The notes beneath the pieces were generated by a model, which was not told the DNA's origin, ran no database searches, and was given only the letters and a program-made list of their open reading frames with translations. Below are positions 11,216 through 23,868 of a DNA stretch of 64,000 nucleotides, piece by piece. Source of the DNA: Imbricaverruca yamaguchii (taxonomy: Eukaryota; Arthropoda; Thecostraca; Neoverrucidae); NCBI GenBank assembly GCA_034440575.1, contig JAOTOL010001638.1, positions 2,458,501-2,522,500 on the forward strand, written 5' to 3'. The translations under genes and the position numbers were made by a program. Numbering within the stretch: position 1 is the stretch's first letter; each line of letters begins with the position of its first letter.

Positions 11216-13430
11216 TGGTCTTGTACATATACATTGAGTTACAACTTTTCACATCGCTTTGCTGATGGGGAGATTCGCCAATATGTTATAAAAATATGAG
11301 CATTGGATAAGGTGACAAATTCAGAGGTGCGTATCGGCTCCAGTGTCATATGCCCAGCCGTATTATTCAGTCGTTCAAGTTTTTTATCCTTCGGAAGTCA
11401 GCATTAGTCGAGGAGCATTCTATTCAAAGATAGACCTTGCGTCAGCAAATCGAGCGTTGCCAGTAGTGACTCTCCTTGGCCGATTCCCTTGCCCCTTTTG
11501 CGATCTTTTATGTGACGCCACTGACGTTTGCCAGTGTAAACAAGGCATTACAACACCAAGTGCAACTGGCCGACAACCGGCCGATCGCTGGCGTGTACTC
11601 TGACGTCATCTGCCGGCCTGCTGCACCCCAGCAATGGCGACCAGTTGCAGCAGACCTTGTAGCAGCTCCAGCAGATACCTACCACGAAGCTTCGTGGGAA
11701 GATGGCCACATATATGGAGTGTAGACTGGACAATCACTGGATCTTTCCCAGGGTAGACTGGACCATCATTGGATCGTACCAAGGGTTGACCAGACTGTAG
11801 GAAGGGAATAAACCAGCCATCGGCCATTCACAACCCAGGTTTAAAGACATTCGCAGTGTTCTTAGGTGGTTCGAGCGCAGCCGCAGAAGCAGGTGTATCA
11901 GCACCCACTTGCAGAAAACACCAATATGAAACAAGAATAATTTGATTTGGAAGCATGTGTAATATATTTTGGTTGGAACGTAAGTTGTAGAAGAATTTGA
12001 AGCTGGTTGGAATGTGACTAGATGTTTACTCCATGGATATTGGCGGTCACACATTGAGATGGCTAAATGATGCACAATTTGTGTGAGTGGAACCGCAAGA
12101 AAGTAAAACATGTTTTCCATTTGCTTTCCATTGGTTTCTTTTGGTCTTTTCTGGAGGTTGAATTAATTTCAGATGATGCATTCTTTTCGAAGATTGCGAA
12201 TTTACATAATGCAAAATGCTGCTGGCGTTCCACTCCGGGTGACTGATCGTCCCGCCAGAGAGTTCACCACTCTCCGGAGCAAATCAGCGGCGGTGAAGCT
12301 GATGCACACCTGTCTTCTCCCGCATGCTAGTCTCCCCGGACGACTGCAGGGAGGGAAACTGTATGGTCTTTCACTAAGCCCCCTGTCGATCATCCACTAT
12401 TCATTTCTTGATATTCAGTTAATTTGAGGCTATGTTTGAAACTTTCTAGTCGGATGTCGCCTTCCGTATCAAGGTCACAAATACCAGCCCAAATTAGCTG
12501 GCCTCTGACGTCGATTTCGTACTCAGGGTGGCATTAGGGATTGACCTCTGGCTGTGATTCCGTACTTAGGGTAGCATTAGGGATGGGTGCCAAGTGCCAG
12601 GCTTCCATGACTTGGATGCCGGTCACTCGGCTTCCATGATCTATGGCGATGGAGTCACCACCAACAGCATGCCATTGACTGAGAGACCGGACGCGGTCAA
12701 TGTCCCGTTCTACATGCTACCAGTTCTTTGTCAACGTGCTGCAGGTGCCATCGCGGTCCGTGCCGAATTATTTTAAAGCAAGTATTTTTAAGCTGTCTGT
12801 CTGTCTGTTTGTGATGCTGTGGAGTCGGAATCTGATTTTTGTGGTAACTCCACTGGACCTGTGGGCTTGACGCTGCAGACGTTTTCCAGCTGCAGGCAGT
12901 GGGGATTCCGGCACTTGCGCCGCGAGGAGGCCGTGCCTGACTGGTGTGCATGTCCGGTCAGGATTTGTGGCGTTTGCACCACGAGGAGGTCGTGCTTCGC
13001 GGATGGATACGTCCGGTTGGGCGGTGTACTACTAGTTGATCTCAAACGCGATACCATGGAGCTGCTGAGGGACTCTCTGCAATGTGCTGCACCCGCATGC
13101 ATGTACATTGCGCATAGACGCCAAACTGTCCGATCTGAGAACGCAGTTGGAACTGGAATCTCATTGTCCCCGGGAGATATAAGCCTAATCTCGACTACAA
13201 GTGCATACTAATAGCAACCGTTGGGCATCGTTGTCGATACCAGACGGGCTATTGCAGCCTTACTTCAGCGGCAGCATGCGATTACTCCAGCGCAATTCGT
13301 ACCAAGCTGCGTATAATTATACGCAATTATAGGTCAGCGAATTGCCAATTGACTTTGAACATGTTTTAGACGCGCATGCCTGATGCCATTTTTTTTCGTG
13401 CACATAATACCATTGGTGCAACGTTAGGCT
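11216..13430. other. No confident gene; short local duplications
   Basis: Two weak items. At 11400-11470 the plus strand reads GAFYSKIDLASANRALPV, which resembles the first catalytic block of a Ty3/gypsy reverse transcriptase, but nothing around it supports an LTR element. Local duplications occur at about 12500-12580 (a 'cgtacttagggtagcattaggga' phrase, two copies) and 12900-13000 (two diverged copies of a roughly 65-bp segment). No gene can be supported. Confidence 0.4.
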
Positions 13431-13469
13431 TTCCTATGTTAGAGGAGGGGGACGCTTCATCTGTCCTTC

Positions 13470-13770
13470 AATGTATGCAGTTGGCTTGAAGGCAATGTAT
13501 GCAGTATGCAGTATGCAGTAGTATGCAGAAACGACTCGGTACAATCGGGTTTTGTGTTCAAAATACGTTAGATATAGCCTGGAAACTCGTATTACATGAC
13601 GCTTGATCCATCCCCCGAATTGGTTCCGTTCATACTCCAGTCGGTTTGAAGGTAAGGCGCTCACTGAAGTTAGAACTGATTCGATACAATAGGGTCCTGT
13701 GCTCCGAGCACGTCAGATGTAACTTGGAAATTCGTGCTACATGGCTCCTTGCTTCAAATTCAGCGTGGCA
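13470..13770. repeat. Diverged two-unit tandem duplication, about 150 bp unit
   Basis: The block from 13480 (cagttggcttgaaggcaatg) through 13600 recurs with many substitutions from about 13638 (cagtcggtttgaaggtaagg) through 13750. Shared inner phrases include the cggtacaatcgggt/cgatacaatagggt pair and the gcctggaaactcgt/acttggaaattcgt pair. A TATGCAG microsatellite (13497-13527) lies in the first unit. Confidence 0.65.
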
Positions 13771-13899
13771 TTGAGTACACGCGACCAAATCATATTGACA
13801 GAATGCATTTTGTCTACTCTGAACAACAATCTGCAAGTCGGTCCTGAATGACACCGACAGGAAATATGTGTGCCAAGCCGATGACCTTGTCAAAGAACA

Positions 13900-14980
13900 T
13901 TCCGGAATTCTGACACCACGACATTATATTTTCAGGGCCTGGCACGATCCCAATATATTACCTTTTATGCTGAAGATTAGTGAAATGACCACAGCTCAGA
14001 CCTGAAATATCCCCTCGCTTTGCACGCCTTTCCGACTGTTACTAAAGACAAAAACTTGTTGCATCTTGCATCCCCTACTCCTACCAAGCCTGATCAGAAA
14101 AGTGTCAGTCAAGGTGTTGTTTGTCCGCAGCGTAAAGCAAATCCCAATCAAATGTGTATGGAAATAAATACAAGCAAGCATCCATATGTTCACGAAATCC
14201 TCACACGGGTACAAATTGTGGGATAATGAACTCATACGGCAGGTTCAATTGATCCATACTATGAGCACTATGATAGTAGAGGATGTGATTATGCTCGATA
14301 AACATAGCACACTGCGGCGACGATTCCTTTGATATCACCTTGGATATCAATTGTTTTAAAGTTCCATTTTGGAATATATAAAATTTCATGGCATAAATCT
14401 TCTGTTTGTTAAGAAGATTTTGCTCTATTTCGGTGAGTGAAAGGTTTAAGTTCCAATTTTCCTCAATTGTAATAGCCAGTAACTCGCATAATATCTTCCG
14501 TGCCAACCAACACCAAGACATAGACTTTCAACAAAATCCCAAAAGCGTGGGCGTTTCGACACCTGCGCACCTTTCGACACCTATTCTCTCGTTGGAGGAG
14601 GAGGGGATTCCAAATTCTCCTGGAGTATGGTAATCAAAACGCAGCATTAAAGAACGATTTAAATCACACATCAGTGACGCAAACAAGTACTAGAAATACA
14701 CCACTGCACCTGGGGAGCATTCACTGGGGATTATCACACCAGCACAATCATGGACTCCGTGTAATTTAACAGTAATATTCTCAGCACATGCAGAGACGTT
14801 GCGCAGCTGAAAAGAGCAGGGTTCATGGAAATTAGGAATCAATGACCAACACTTAATGCACACATATCCATATGGTTCTTCATACTACCGGCTCCATACA
14901 CCACAACACCAAAACACCAACCATACGTAAACGTTGTTACGGCAACAACCATCAGCCACTACATCACGCCCGATGGATTC
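13900..14980. other. No gene seen
   Basis: About 1.1 kb of AT-rich sequence with no family signature or clear repeat on either strand. Confidence 0.45.
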
Positions 14981-15600
14981 CCGATCGTGTTCCCGTGTGT
15001 AACCGAAATATTTTTATTTTGATCCTGTTGGCTGTTTTTGTTTGTGTCGTGACCTATCTCGTCTGAATTATGTCCTGACCTAGCTCTTGGCGAGCTGGAG
15101 AAGGAGACTAATATTCCGAGCGTAACGTTCCATTCATTATTATTCTGTTTGGTTCTGAGATGAAACCGTGTATAATCTTCATCACGGTTGAAAAAGGCTT
15201 GGTGCTAACATACATCCGAATGATCGGATGTACTTTGACTTTGGATGTAGACTTTGCACCAAGCTCAGCAACGCATTCGTATTCACTCCAATCGTGTTCG
15301 CGTCTGAGACTCGAATACATTGGATCCTTATCCCGTTGTATACCTAAGTATGCATACGTTGGGAACCTGTTGTATTTGTCGTGACCTAGTTCTTGCCTCA
15401 CCGAAGACAAATATTCAGAATGGAACGTTCCGTACATTCTTGTCATGCTTTGCCCCGCTAAAGTGTGTATTGTCGTTACTACTGTTGGAAATAATGTTCA
15501 GTGCCAAATTAAATTGGACGATCAAAGATACTTTTCCACCATCTTATAATGTCAGCATAATGAGCAATGAGCATATCAGCAATTCTCATCATAATGTATA
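14980..15600. repeat. Diverged tandem duplication of about 308 bp
   Basis: Phrases at about 14983 (gatcgtgttcccgtgtg), 15046 (gtcgtgacctatct) and 15118 (gagcgtaacgttccattcat) recur at about 15292 (aatcgtgttcgcgtctg), 15378 (gtcgtgacctagtt) and 15420 (gaatggaacgttccgtacat). A hairpin-forming segment lies in the first unit at 15198-15264 (gcttggtgc...gcaccaagc, with acatccgaatgatcggatgt inside). Confidence 0.6.
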
Positions 15601-18250
15601 GTCAAACTTGTTTATTGCACCGGTGCATGATATATTACTGAACACGTCTTCCTTCCCAGGACATCTTCAAAAGAAAAGCGCCATTCTCAATGCACACGAC
15701 CATAGTAAAAAAAAAACATTCGTCAGTCACTTGATATCGATAACCGAGTAATGGTGCAATCAATACTCAGCACGCGCATAAACAAAACCTGCGTGATGAA
15801 CATTTCGCCGGGCAAATAATAACCAAACACTCAACAAACAATGCGGAATTCTTGTTCGGATCATAAGCCTCCGTTTGTCCAATAAATTGCCAAACTCTCA
15901 TCGGAACACTACGGCCACTTTTGTTCGAACCATACGCCTCTGTTTGCCACCAGGGTTCCTTTGTCCCCTCCCCCCGGCACATAACCCAACGGCGGTCTGT
16001 CAGGCAGGGACGTCTCCAGAGACACCGTGCACCTGGTGGATTATTGCGAACCATTGTCTGAGATGTGAATCACTTCGAGGATCTCCAGTCGTCGTTTGGC
16101 GTGTTTTTCACTGTGCTCTTTGTATCGGAACCGTGATATATTGTTTTGTTTTCAGGTAAGTGATTGAACTACCTGATCCCCTTGTCGGCGTTAGCTGCTG
16201 CAGTCAACAAGAACCAGTGGCATACAGCCTGACACAGCGCTAAAGCCCCGCGCATTTTCTGTCAAAGGTTAGTAGCTGGATATAATCAGCACAACAATTA
16301 TCTATGCAGCATGCTAATTCCCTGCCAGCGCCGGGTACATCCAACAAGAATATGTACCTCTGTTCCATGATGCCGCAATGCTGTGCTGGCAATACGGGTT
16401 CATGTGCACTCTTAGGAGGATTTCTGCGCGAGGGAGGAATCGTGCACGTGGCATCTCCGAAGCTGGCCCTCCAGCTACCTGTCAGGATAATTGGAACGTG
16501 TTGCTGTGGTACTTTCATGAAGGTCTTCGAAGTTCATATCAGGGAAGCTTATGTAAGGGCTCAGAAACCAAAAAATAAAATAAGCAAAAAAGAAGAAGAT
16601 AAATGCGCACAATAGACACAGCAATTCTTGCACAGAATAACATTTGAAGTGCGGAACAATTTCCTTGACGACAACATCCAGATATGTGGTTCCATTCACA
16701 CATGTGGCCATATATAAGTTATATACTTTCCCCATTGTACCAATGTGTTTCCATTTTTTAGCCATTGTACCTATATTTACAAGACATCAAGTGATTCAAT
16801 TTCTATAAACCTATGAATTCAAGGAACCAGCCGATATCACCACACGGTGGCAGGCTGGCAAAATTCACTAACACACACTTCTATGAAGTGCAAGCTGCTG
16901 GCACAAGCTTGCTCGTGACCTTTGCGCTGTCATTTACCTCGACTATATGTGCAGTAGAGCTTCCGAGAACGGTGCAATTAGGAACATGAGAAGAAGAACA
17001 TACATAGTTGCCCTTGTAAGCGGCCTCCTGACAAACCGAAATATCCCGAAAGCTTATCAATATTTTCGTAAGCGTTCCAAATGACATCGTAATCGAGAAC
17101 TTCAGTGAGCATGCAAAAGATGTAATTGACGAACGGCGGTGTCACGGTGTTGATCTAAATTAGCAACCAGGTGGGTCAACAGTTATAGAGTGTGGAAAAT
17201 GCCCCATGGATGGAGTGTCTTTTCATGTCACGACGGCACGGTCAATCTCGTGATAGTACCCACAATGCGATGGCAATCAACCCATAACGCTGAGAGCAGT
17301 TGAAAAAAAAACAAAGCCAATGCAACCCTTCGTCAGGGGTAAGCTGTTTCGATGTGCAATAAATAATGTAAAGTTCTCCCGTCTGTCTGTGTTGTCAGCT
17401 GAACGGCTAGTGCTGTGGTGACAAGGTGCTCCTTTATACCAGTACCAGGCCGTGGCGGGTTATCTCGCCCACGTTCTGAGAACTCGCTGGAACAGTGGCG
17501 TGACTCGAGGCCGAAGCGGCCGGTCGGGGGGCGAAGGCGCCCGACCGCGGTCCTGGGGATTTTCCAGACATGGGCTGACGCAAAGGATGGCGATGTCTGT
17601 GCGCGAGCACCAACCGATTGATCCGTTCTGTGCCGCTGAACGAGCCGCGAGGAGTGCGCCTCTCCTGGCGCCTGGCGAAATCCGCCTAACTGTAGCGCCA
17701 CTCCTCGCATGTGGCGAAATCCGTCTAGCTATGCAAACATGACTGCCGACTCAATAGGTTTGAACCTTACAAAGAAGGATTTCTTGGTGGCATTTTACCA
17801 TGCTGATCAGGAATGAGTTGGCCGTCAGTTTGTGGATTATCGTCATCAGACATCGTGTAGAAACATATCAGGCATAATTTTGGTCAGTCGAGGACATGTG
17901 CGACATGATGGAATCTTAGCCAAGGAGCAAAGCAGGATGCACGTCGTTTTCTCCGCTCGACGTCGCGTGCAACTTAATCGTGTGGGATTATCGGAAATAA
18001 CCGCTTGCAAGCGGTGGCGCACCCAGAAAGTTAGTTCGAGAGGAGCCAGGGGGATAGAGGTCAGGCAGGTGTTTGGCATAACCGGACCCATGGGCGTCGT
18101 TCACGAAATGCCCATCCTGATCAATTTAGGAGGGGCCACGATCATTTGCTAATCCGCCGTGGAAAGAACTAGGCACGACTTGCATGTGCCTAATTCCTTA
18201 CATGCAATTCAGCCTCACATAGCTGAAGTCTCCTTCCATTGTCTCCTCTG
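15600..18250. other. No recognisable gene; GC-rich patch at 17450-17720
   Basis: No repeat family or protein signature recognised. The GC- and CpG-rich patch near 17450-17720 carries overlapping open frames on both strands, as expected from composition; it could be an exon or promoter island but nothing shows it. Confidence 0.4.
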
Positions 18251-18259
18251 CTCTCTCAA

Positions 18260-18310
18260 TCTCCATCTCCATCTCCATCTCCATCTCCATCTCCATCTCC
18301 ATCTCCATGC
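18260..18310. repeat. (CCATCT)n microsatellite
   Basis: About eight hexamers of ccatct (ctccat), in a wider pyrimidine-rich tract to 18380. Confidence 0.95.
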
Positions 18311-18551
18311 TCATCTCTCTCCTCTACCTCTTCTCTCTTTCTCTCTCTCCGACTTACCTCGCTCCTCTCTCCCCTTTCTTTACATAAAGCACCCTGTAAC
18401 CACCCTGACAGTAAATTTCCCCCTCTTGGGCTTGTTCTCTAAATCGCACGAACTGAGCACTTCTCTAGATTGCCATGCGAGCTAAATGCCCATATTGCTG
18501 AAGACATGTTTCATTTTTCCCCACCCGTGAGACAGATTGGAACCTATGGGA

Positions 18552-18881
18552 GCGGTTGGATGTCTGTGGCGCTGTATATGTGCCGGTCAGGTGTCTGGCG
18601 CTGTATATGTGCCGGTCGGATGTCTGTGGCGCTGTATATGTGCCGGTTGAATATCTGTGGCGCTGTACATGTGCCGGTCGGATGTCTGTGGCGCTGTATA
18701 TGTGCCGGTCAGGTGTCTGGTGCTGTATATGTGCCGGTCAGGTGTCTGGCGCTGTATATGTGCCGGTCGGATGTCTGTGGCGCTGTATATGTGCCGGTCG
18801 AGTATCTGTGGCGCTGTATATGTGCCGGCCAGGTGTCTGGTGCTGTATATGTGCCGGTCGGATGTATATTACACTGCATAT
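18552..18881. repeat. Minisatellite with mixed 29-bp and 31-bp units
   Basis: The core gctgtatatgtgccggtc recurs at 18571, 18600, 18631, 18662, 18693 and onward, with linkers of two lengths, so steps are 29 or 31 bp. About 11 units. The alternation makes the translated frames rotate between units, which is why several overlapping open frames rich in VPVRC/YMCRS exist; none looks like a real protein. Confidence 0.93.
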
Positions 18882-19257
18882 GTGTCGGCGTGTTGTCGCA
18901 GTCTTCAGGCGCGGGTAAGGGGGAGTGGCAGGGGGAGGTGCAGTGGTCAGCCCAGTGTCGGCGTGGTGTCGCAGCCTTCAGGCGCGGGTAAGGGGGAGTG
19001 GCAGGGGGAGGTGCAGTGGTCAGCCCAGTGTCGGCGTGGTGTCGCAGCCTTCAGGCGCGGGTAAGGGGGAGTGGCAGGGGGAGGTGCAGTGGTCAGCCCA
19101 GTGTCGGCGTGGTGTCGCAGCCTTCAGGCGCGGGTAAGGGGGAGTGGCAGGGGGAGGTGCAGTGGTCAGTCCAGTGTCAGCGTGGTGTCGCAGCCTTCAG
19201 GCGCGGGTAAGGGGGAGTGGCAGGGGGAGGTGCAGTGGTCAGTCCAGTGTCAGCGTC
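18882..19257. repeat. 73-bp minisatellite, five units plus a partial
   Basis: Units start at 18882, 18955, 19028, 19101 and 19174, each beginning gtgtcggcgtg or gtgtcagcgtg, with a partial unit from 19247. The last two units share a gtc-to-cag change in this phrase, so the array grew by local duplication. It follows the 29/31-bp array without a gap. Confidence 0.96.
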
Positions 19258-21176
19258 TCACATCAGCTATCACGCTCGTCTGGCCGGTTTTGCCGTCTCC
19301 AGCATGCTTTCTAGATACGGCACCCGCGAAGGCGGGTCAGGTCGTGTTTCACAATGTCACTGTTCATTATTCGCGGGCCAGCGCGACGGAGCGTAACGCT
19401 TGACTATGCACCACGTGGTAGTGCTGCATTAACCGGACCCTACTACGCTTTATGATGCTGTGTTTACCCAACTCCGCTCCACGTGATGATGCTGCCTGCA
19501 AACAACTCACATCACTTGACCCTGTTGCATGCAAAATGCATCACATGATGACCGATCGTACTGCGTGCAAAGGCCTACGCTACATAGCGGTGCTTTATCC
19601 AGGCTTATCGTGCTGCTCCGTAGGGCGTCAGCAACATTTCCGTACGGCGACCGAAGAGGCCAGCGAATACAACACATGAAAATTTAAATATTTATGGGCA
19701 AATATATATCTGTTGAGTACTTAGACAAGTCAATTTCCAACTGGCGTCACCAGCTTCTCCTATCTTTCTGTTACATAAAGCCCTTTTCATTGCCATGGTG
19801 TTTGTATTGTTTATGCATGCTGAATACTTCGGAAAACGTCATGAGGAATGTGGGTGACCGTTCTTCGCCTTATCACATTTAGTAACTGTGTGAAGTCAGC
19901 ACAGGTGAAGTGTTGTGAAGTCTGTCGCATATACCTTTGTATTTGCTTTGTTATTTTCTGTTTTCAATATAAACACATTTTATATTTCCGAGACGTATGG
20001 TTAGTGCCATTACTATATATTGAGTGCTATGAGTTATCTCAACGAATTCGCTGCTTCAAAGTACAGTTCCTAGTTACGATGCGATTTGTTAGGCACACCA
20101 GCACAGAGTCGGATGAACGAATGGACTGCATGGCTGGAGATGGGTAGCTGGAAAATCCCCACCTCCTCCAGGGAGAGTCGGATATGCGTCAGGAATTCTG
20201 CTCTGGCCAATGGCCTCGCGACCTGTATCAGCAGCCCTGTAAGCGGCATTGTTTCCGCGTTGACGAACCACGGCGCGACTGCCGGCCGGCCCGCCCTGTG
20301 TCATCAGCATCAGTGTGTGTCGACTGTCGGAGGGAGAATGCGCCGAAACGTGTCGCGTGACGCGACGTCACATCCTCATTATGGCTTCCCGTATGTCTAC
20401 AGTTGCGCTACTTCTTCGAAGGTGCGCTGTATAGCAGGCCATCGCCTAGGCTTCAGGATCAAAGTACATACTTACAAAGATGCATTTTAAGGTATAATTA
20501 TCTTATAAGTCTGATTGAAAGCAATAGCGAATGTACACGCAAGCTGTGGAAGCTAAAAACTAAGCGCCTCGCTGGAAGGATCCCACGGTCAATCTTTGCA
20601 GAAGTTAAAATAGTCAATGCTAATGCAGGAGCAAACATAACCGTGAGCTTCTAGTCTCCAGCCTGACGTGCAAACTGGGTTCAGAAACAGCGATGGCGAC
20701 CAGCACGTGTCTACGTTGGCCTCGGCCAACACTAGGACACCGCTCTTGGAATATTAATAATAGCAAGCATCCCGCCTCTCCTCACGAACTATTTACCGAT
20801 CGTGTGTGTGAGGCACGAGGAAATGATCGTTCTCTCGCCGCTGTTGACCGTGAGTCGGAGCCGCCGACCCTGAGAAGGCATCGCTGACCTCCAGCCATTG
20901 TCGCTGTCCCTCTGCCCATGCTGGGCGAAGACGAGCCGGCAGACCCGCCGAGACTGGTTCACGGAAGTCAGCAAGCCAAGTGGTTGACGGAGACCTCATT
21001 GTCTGGTGCACTGTCACGGCGTTATTGGTACACTGACACCTATCAGCGTGTTCAACTCATACATGACGGTATAAATATAGTGATGACACGAACGTTGTTT
21101 CATGGCATGTATTCTTCTACATCACAGAATGACTCTTTCAACTCCCATCAGCAAGCAAGAGAAGAGACTGAGGAAG
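19258..21176. other. No recognisable gene
   Basis: Nearly 2 kb to the left end of the mariner. A GC-rich patch at 20160-20380 has open frames on both strands but no family signature. Confidence 0.4.
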
Positions 21177-22500
21177 AGACGGTGCAGTCTAAAATGCATC
21201 CGACCTATGGCCAGAAAAAGTATATTACGTACCTGATGGGATTGGGATCCTAAATCCCTTCAAAGTAGGCCCCTTGCGCCTGCACACACTTAGCCCACCG
21301 ATCCTTCCACTGCCGAAAACACTTCTGGAAGGCTTCTATTGGAATGGTGTTCATCTCCGCCGTCGCGTTTTGCATTACCTCTTCTCTACTGTCAAAACTG
21401 GATCATTTCAATAGTGTCTTCAATTTCGGAAACAACCAGAAATCGCAAGGAGCCATGTCTGGAGAGCAGGGAGGTTGATTAACGACTTTAATTCCATGTT
21501 TGGACAAGACATTTTGGATCAGATGCGATGAATGAGCTGGAGCATTATCATGATGCAACTGCCAGTTTGTCGCTGTCCAGAGGTCTCGTCTTTTGCGTCG
21601 AACTGCATCACGGAGTCGTTTGAGAACTTGTTGATAGTATTGTTTTGTCATAGTATTGTATCCGTGATGCACAATTCCACGGATATAAAAAACATAGTTA
21701 GCATCACCTTGGTTTTGCTTCGCACCTGTCGCGTTTTTTTCGGCCTAGGGGACGCGGGATGCTTCCATTGCGACGACTGTGCTTTTGTTTCCGGGTCGTG
21801 CCCGTACACCCATGACTCATCTCCAGCTATCACGGTGTTCAGAAACTCAGGATCAGTGTTGGCAGTGTCCAGCATGTCCTGTGCAACCTGAAGATGATGC
21901 TCTTTCTGTTCCGCCGACAGCAGCTTGGGCACAAATTTCGCAGCCACTGCGCATGTTCAAACGATCATGCAAAATTCCATGTGCAGCATCTTTACTGATC
22001 CCAACCTCTTCGGCAATCTCTCGTACGGTCAAACGCCGATCTACCATTACCAGATTTTCCACCATCGCAACAACAGCTGCATTCCGAGCGGTTTGTGGCC
22101 TCACAGAACGCTCATCACTCTCCACCGATGTGCAGCCATTTTTGAATCGGTTAATCCATTCCTTAAGATGTGTTACCCTCATAGCATTGTCTCCAAAAAC
22201 CTGCTGAATCTTACGAATTGTTTCGCTTTGAGAAACACCAAGCTTTTGACACAATTTAATGCAATATCTTTGCTCCACTCGTTCAGTCATCTTAAGAGAA
22301 ATCTAAAATCGGACGAACATGTATCAGAGCACCTCACTTAGCGGCCAGTAGGCAGGGGCTGACACACTCGCAGGCAGATAAAAAAATTTACGCATGCCCA
22401 TTAAGCTCTCTCCTTCCACTGTGCACTGCTTCCATTGTGCCTTAGCATCACTACTGTACCCGGGAAAATTCAAGGTCGGATAGTTTTTAGACAGACCTCG
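21177..22500 (-). mobile_element. Mariner (Tc1/mariner superfamily) element, inactive
   Basis: Inverted ends are visible: on the right, read from the minus strand, cgaggtctgtctaaaa followed by ctatccgacctt, ending at 22500 next to TATATA (TA is the mariner target); on the left near 21179 a mutated version, ggtgcagtctaaaa followed by gcatccgacct. Length of about 1.32 kb is normal for mariner. The transposase runs on the minus strand from 22290 to 21253. The right end adjoins the TG tract directly. The left end is more diverged, so its exact first base is uncertain. Confidence 0.88.
21253..22290 (-). pseudogene. Mariner transposase pseudogene (D,D34D)
   Basis: The start is the ATG at 22290, giving MTERVEQRYCIKLCQKLG and then two helix-turn-helix regions; the second contains TVREIAEEVGISKDAAHG. 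The catalytic triad is present: first Asp in AGDESWVYGHD (codon near 21821), second in LHHDNAPAHS (near 21548), third in PDMAPCDFWLF (21442-21444), with exactly 34 residues between the second and third, the mariner signature. The frame is broken three times: a shift near 21945, a shift near 21690, and a TGA at about 21402 just after KLKTLLK, beyond which the C-terminal part (ending WAKCVQAQGAYFEG) still reads to 21253. Total length of about 345 codons matches the family. The protein cannot be made intact. Confidence 0.92.
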
Positions 22501-23042
<542 letters not shown>

Positions 23043-23580
23043 CAATGGTTTGAGTTCCCTTCCAGCTCTAGATAGTATTGCACTTGGTTGATAATTTGGC
23101 CTTCATGTATCAGCATAACAGCAGGTACTCAAGATTATGTGCATGTTCACTGAACAGCCAGCTTGCAGCATATCTCGACATTTCCATTTTCATTAACACT
23201 TGTATTTATATGTCCGTTTTATTTAACGTATTCAGCGGCTAATGCACGATTTATTCAATGACTGGCGAACAGAGAAGGGGAGGGGAAGCACGCGATCAGT
23301 TTTCCTACACCTGAAGCATGATGTACGTATTTGCGTCACCAGCTCGTCATGCTCCAGCAGCTACTGACTTCAGATCTCTCACATTTCAAGATTTCCAACA
23401 TTAAAATTTGGACCAGATCGTGTCACTTTCATCATTAAAGACGCGGAAAATGGGTGGTTACAAGGAGTAAATGACTTAGCTCCTTTCGGCTGCATTTCCT
23501 CTTGGGAAGCCTTGGCCCTTATGCTTTACAGAGCCGAGTGGCTACATGACGTGACCCACCCTCGGGCGGGAGCGATGTTA
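23043..23580. other. No gene seen
   Basis: Unremarkable unique sequence between the TG tract and the 36-bp array. Confidence 0.45.
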
Positions 23581-23868
23581 GAGTCACGGGCTCGGATCCT
23601 CGACTCTCGGAGGTTGGAGTCACGGTTTCGGATCCTCGACTCTCGGAGGTTGGAGTCACAGGTTCGGATCCTCGACTCTCGGAGGTTGGAGTCACGGGTT
23701 CGGATCCTCGACTCTCGGAGGATGGAGTCACGGGTTCGGATCCTCGACTCTCGGAGGATGGAGTCACGGGTTCGTATCCTCGACTCTCGGAGGTTGGAGT
23801 CACAGGTTCGGATCCTCGACTCTCGGAGGTTGGAGTCACGGGTTCGGATCCTCGACTCTCGGAGGCCC
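23581..23868. repeat. 36-bp minisatellite, eight units
   Basis: Each unit begins gagtcacggg, contains ttcggatcctcgactctcgg and ends aggttg or aggatg. The unit length is divisible by three, so frames stay open: the plus strand reads a 12-residue repeat (variants of LESRVRILDSRR). Unit variants are few, so the array is young or homogenised. Confidence 0.97.

Noticed and set aside
11343..11724. Possible Ty3/gypsy reverse-transcriptase block (FYSKIDLASA)
   Set aside because: A single short match with no second motif, no LTR and no frame continuity.
18470..19403. Overlapping frames such as VPVRC/YMCRS and QSSGAGKGEWQGE repeats
   Set aside because: They are readings of the 29/31-bp and 73-bp arrays, which shift frame between units.
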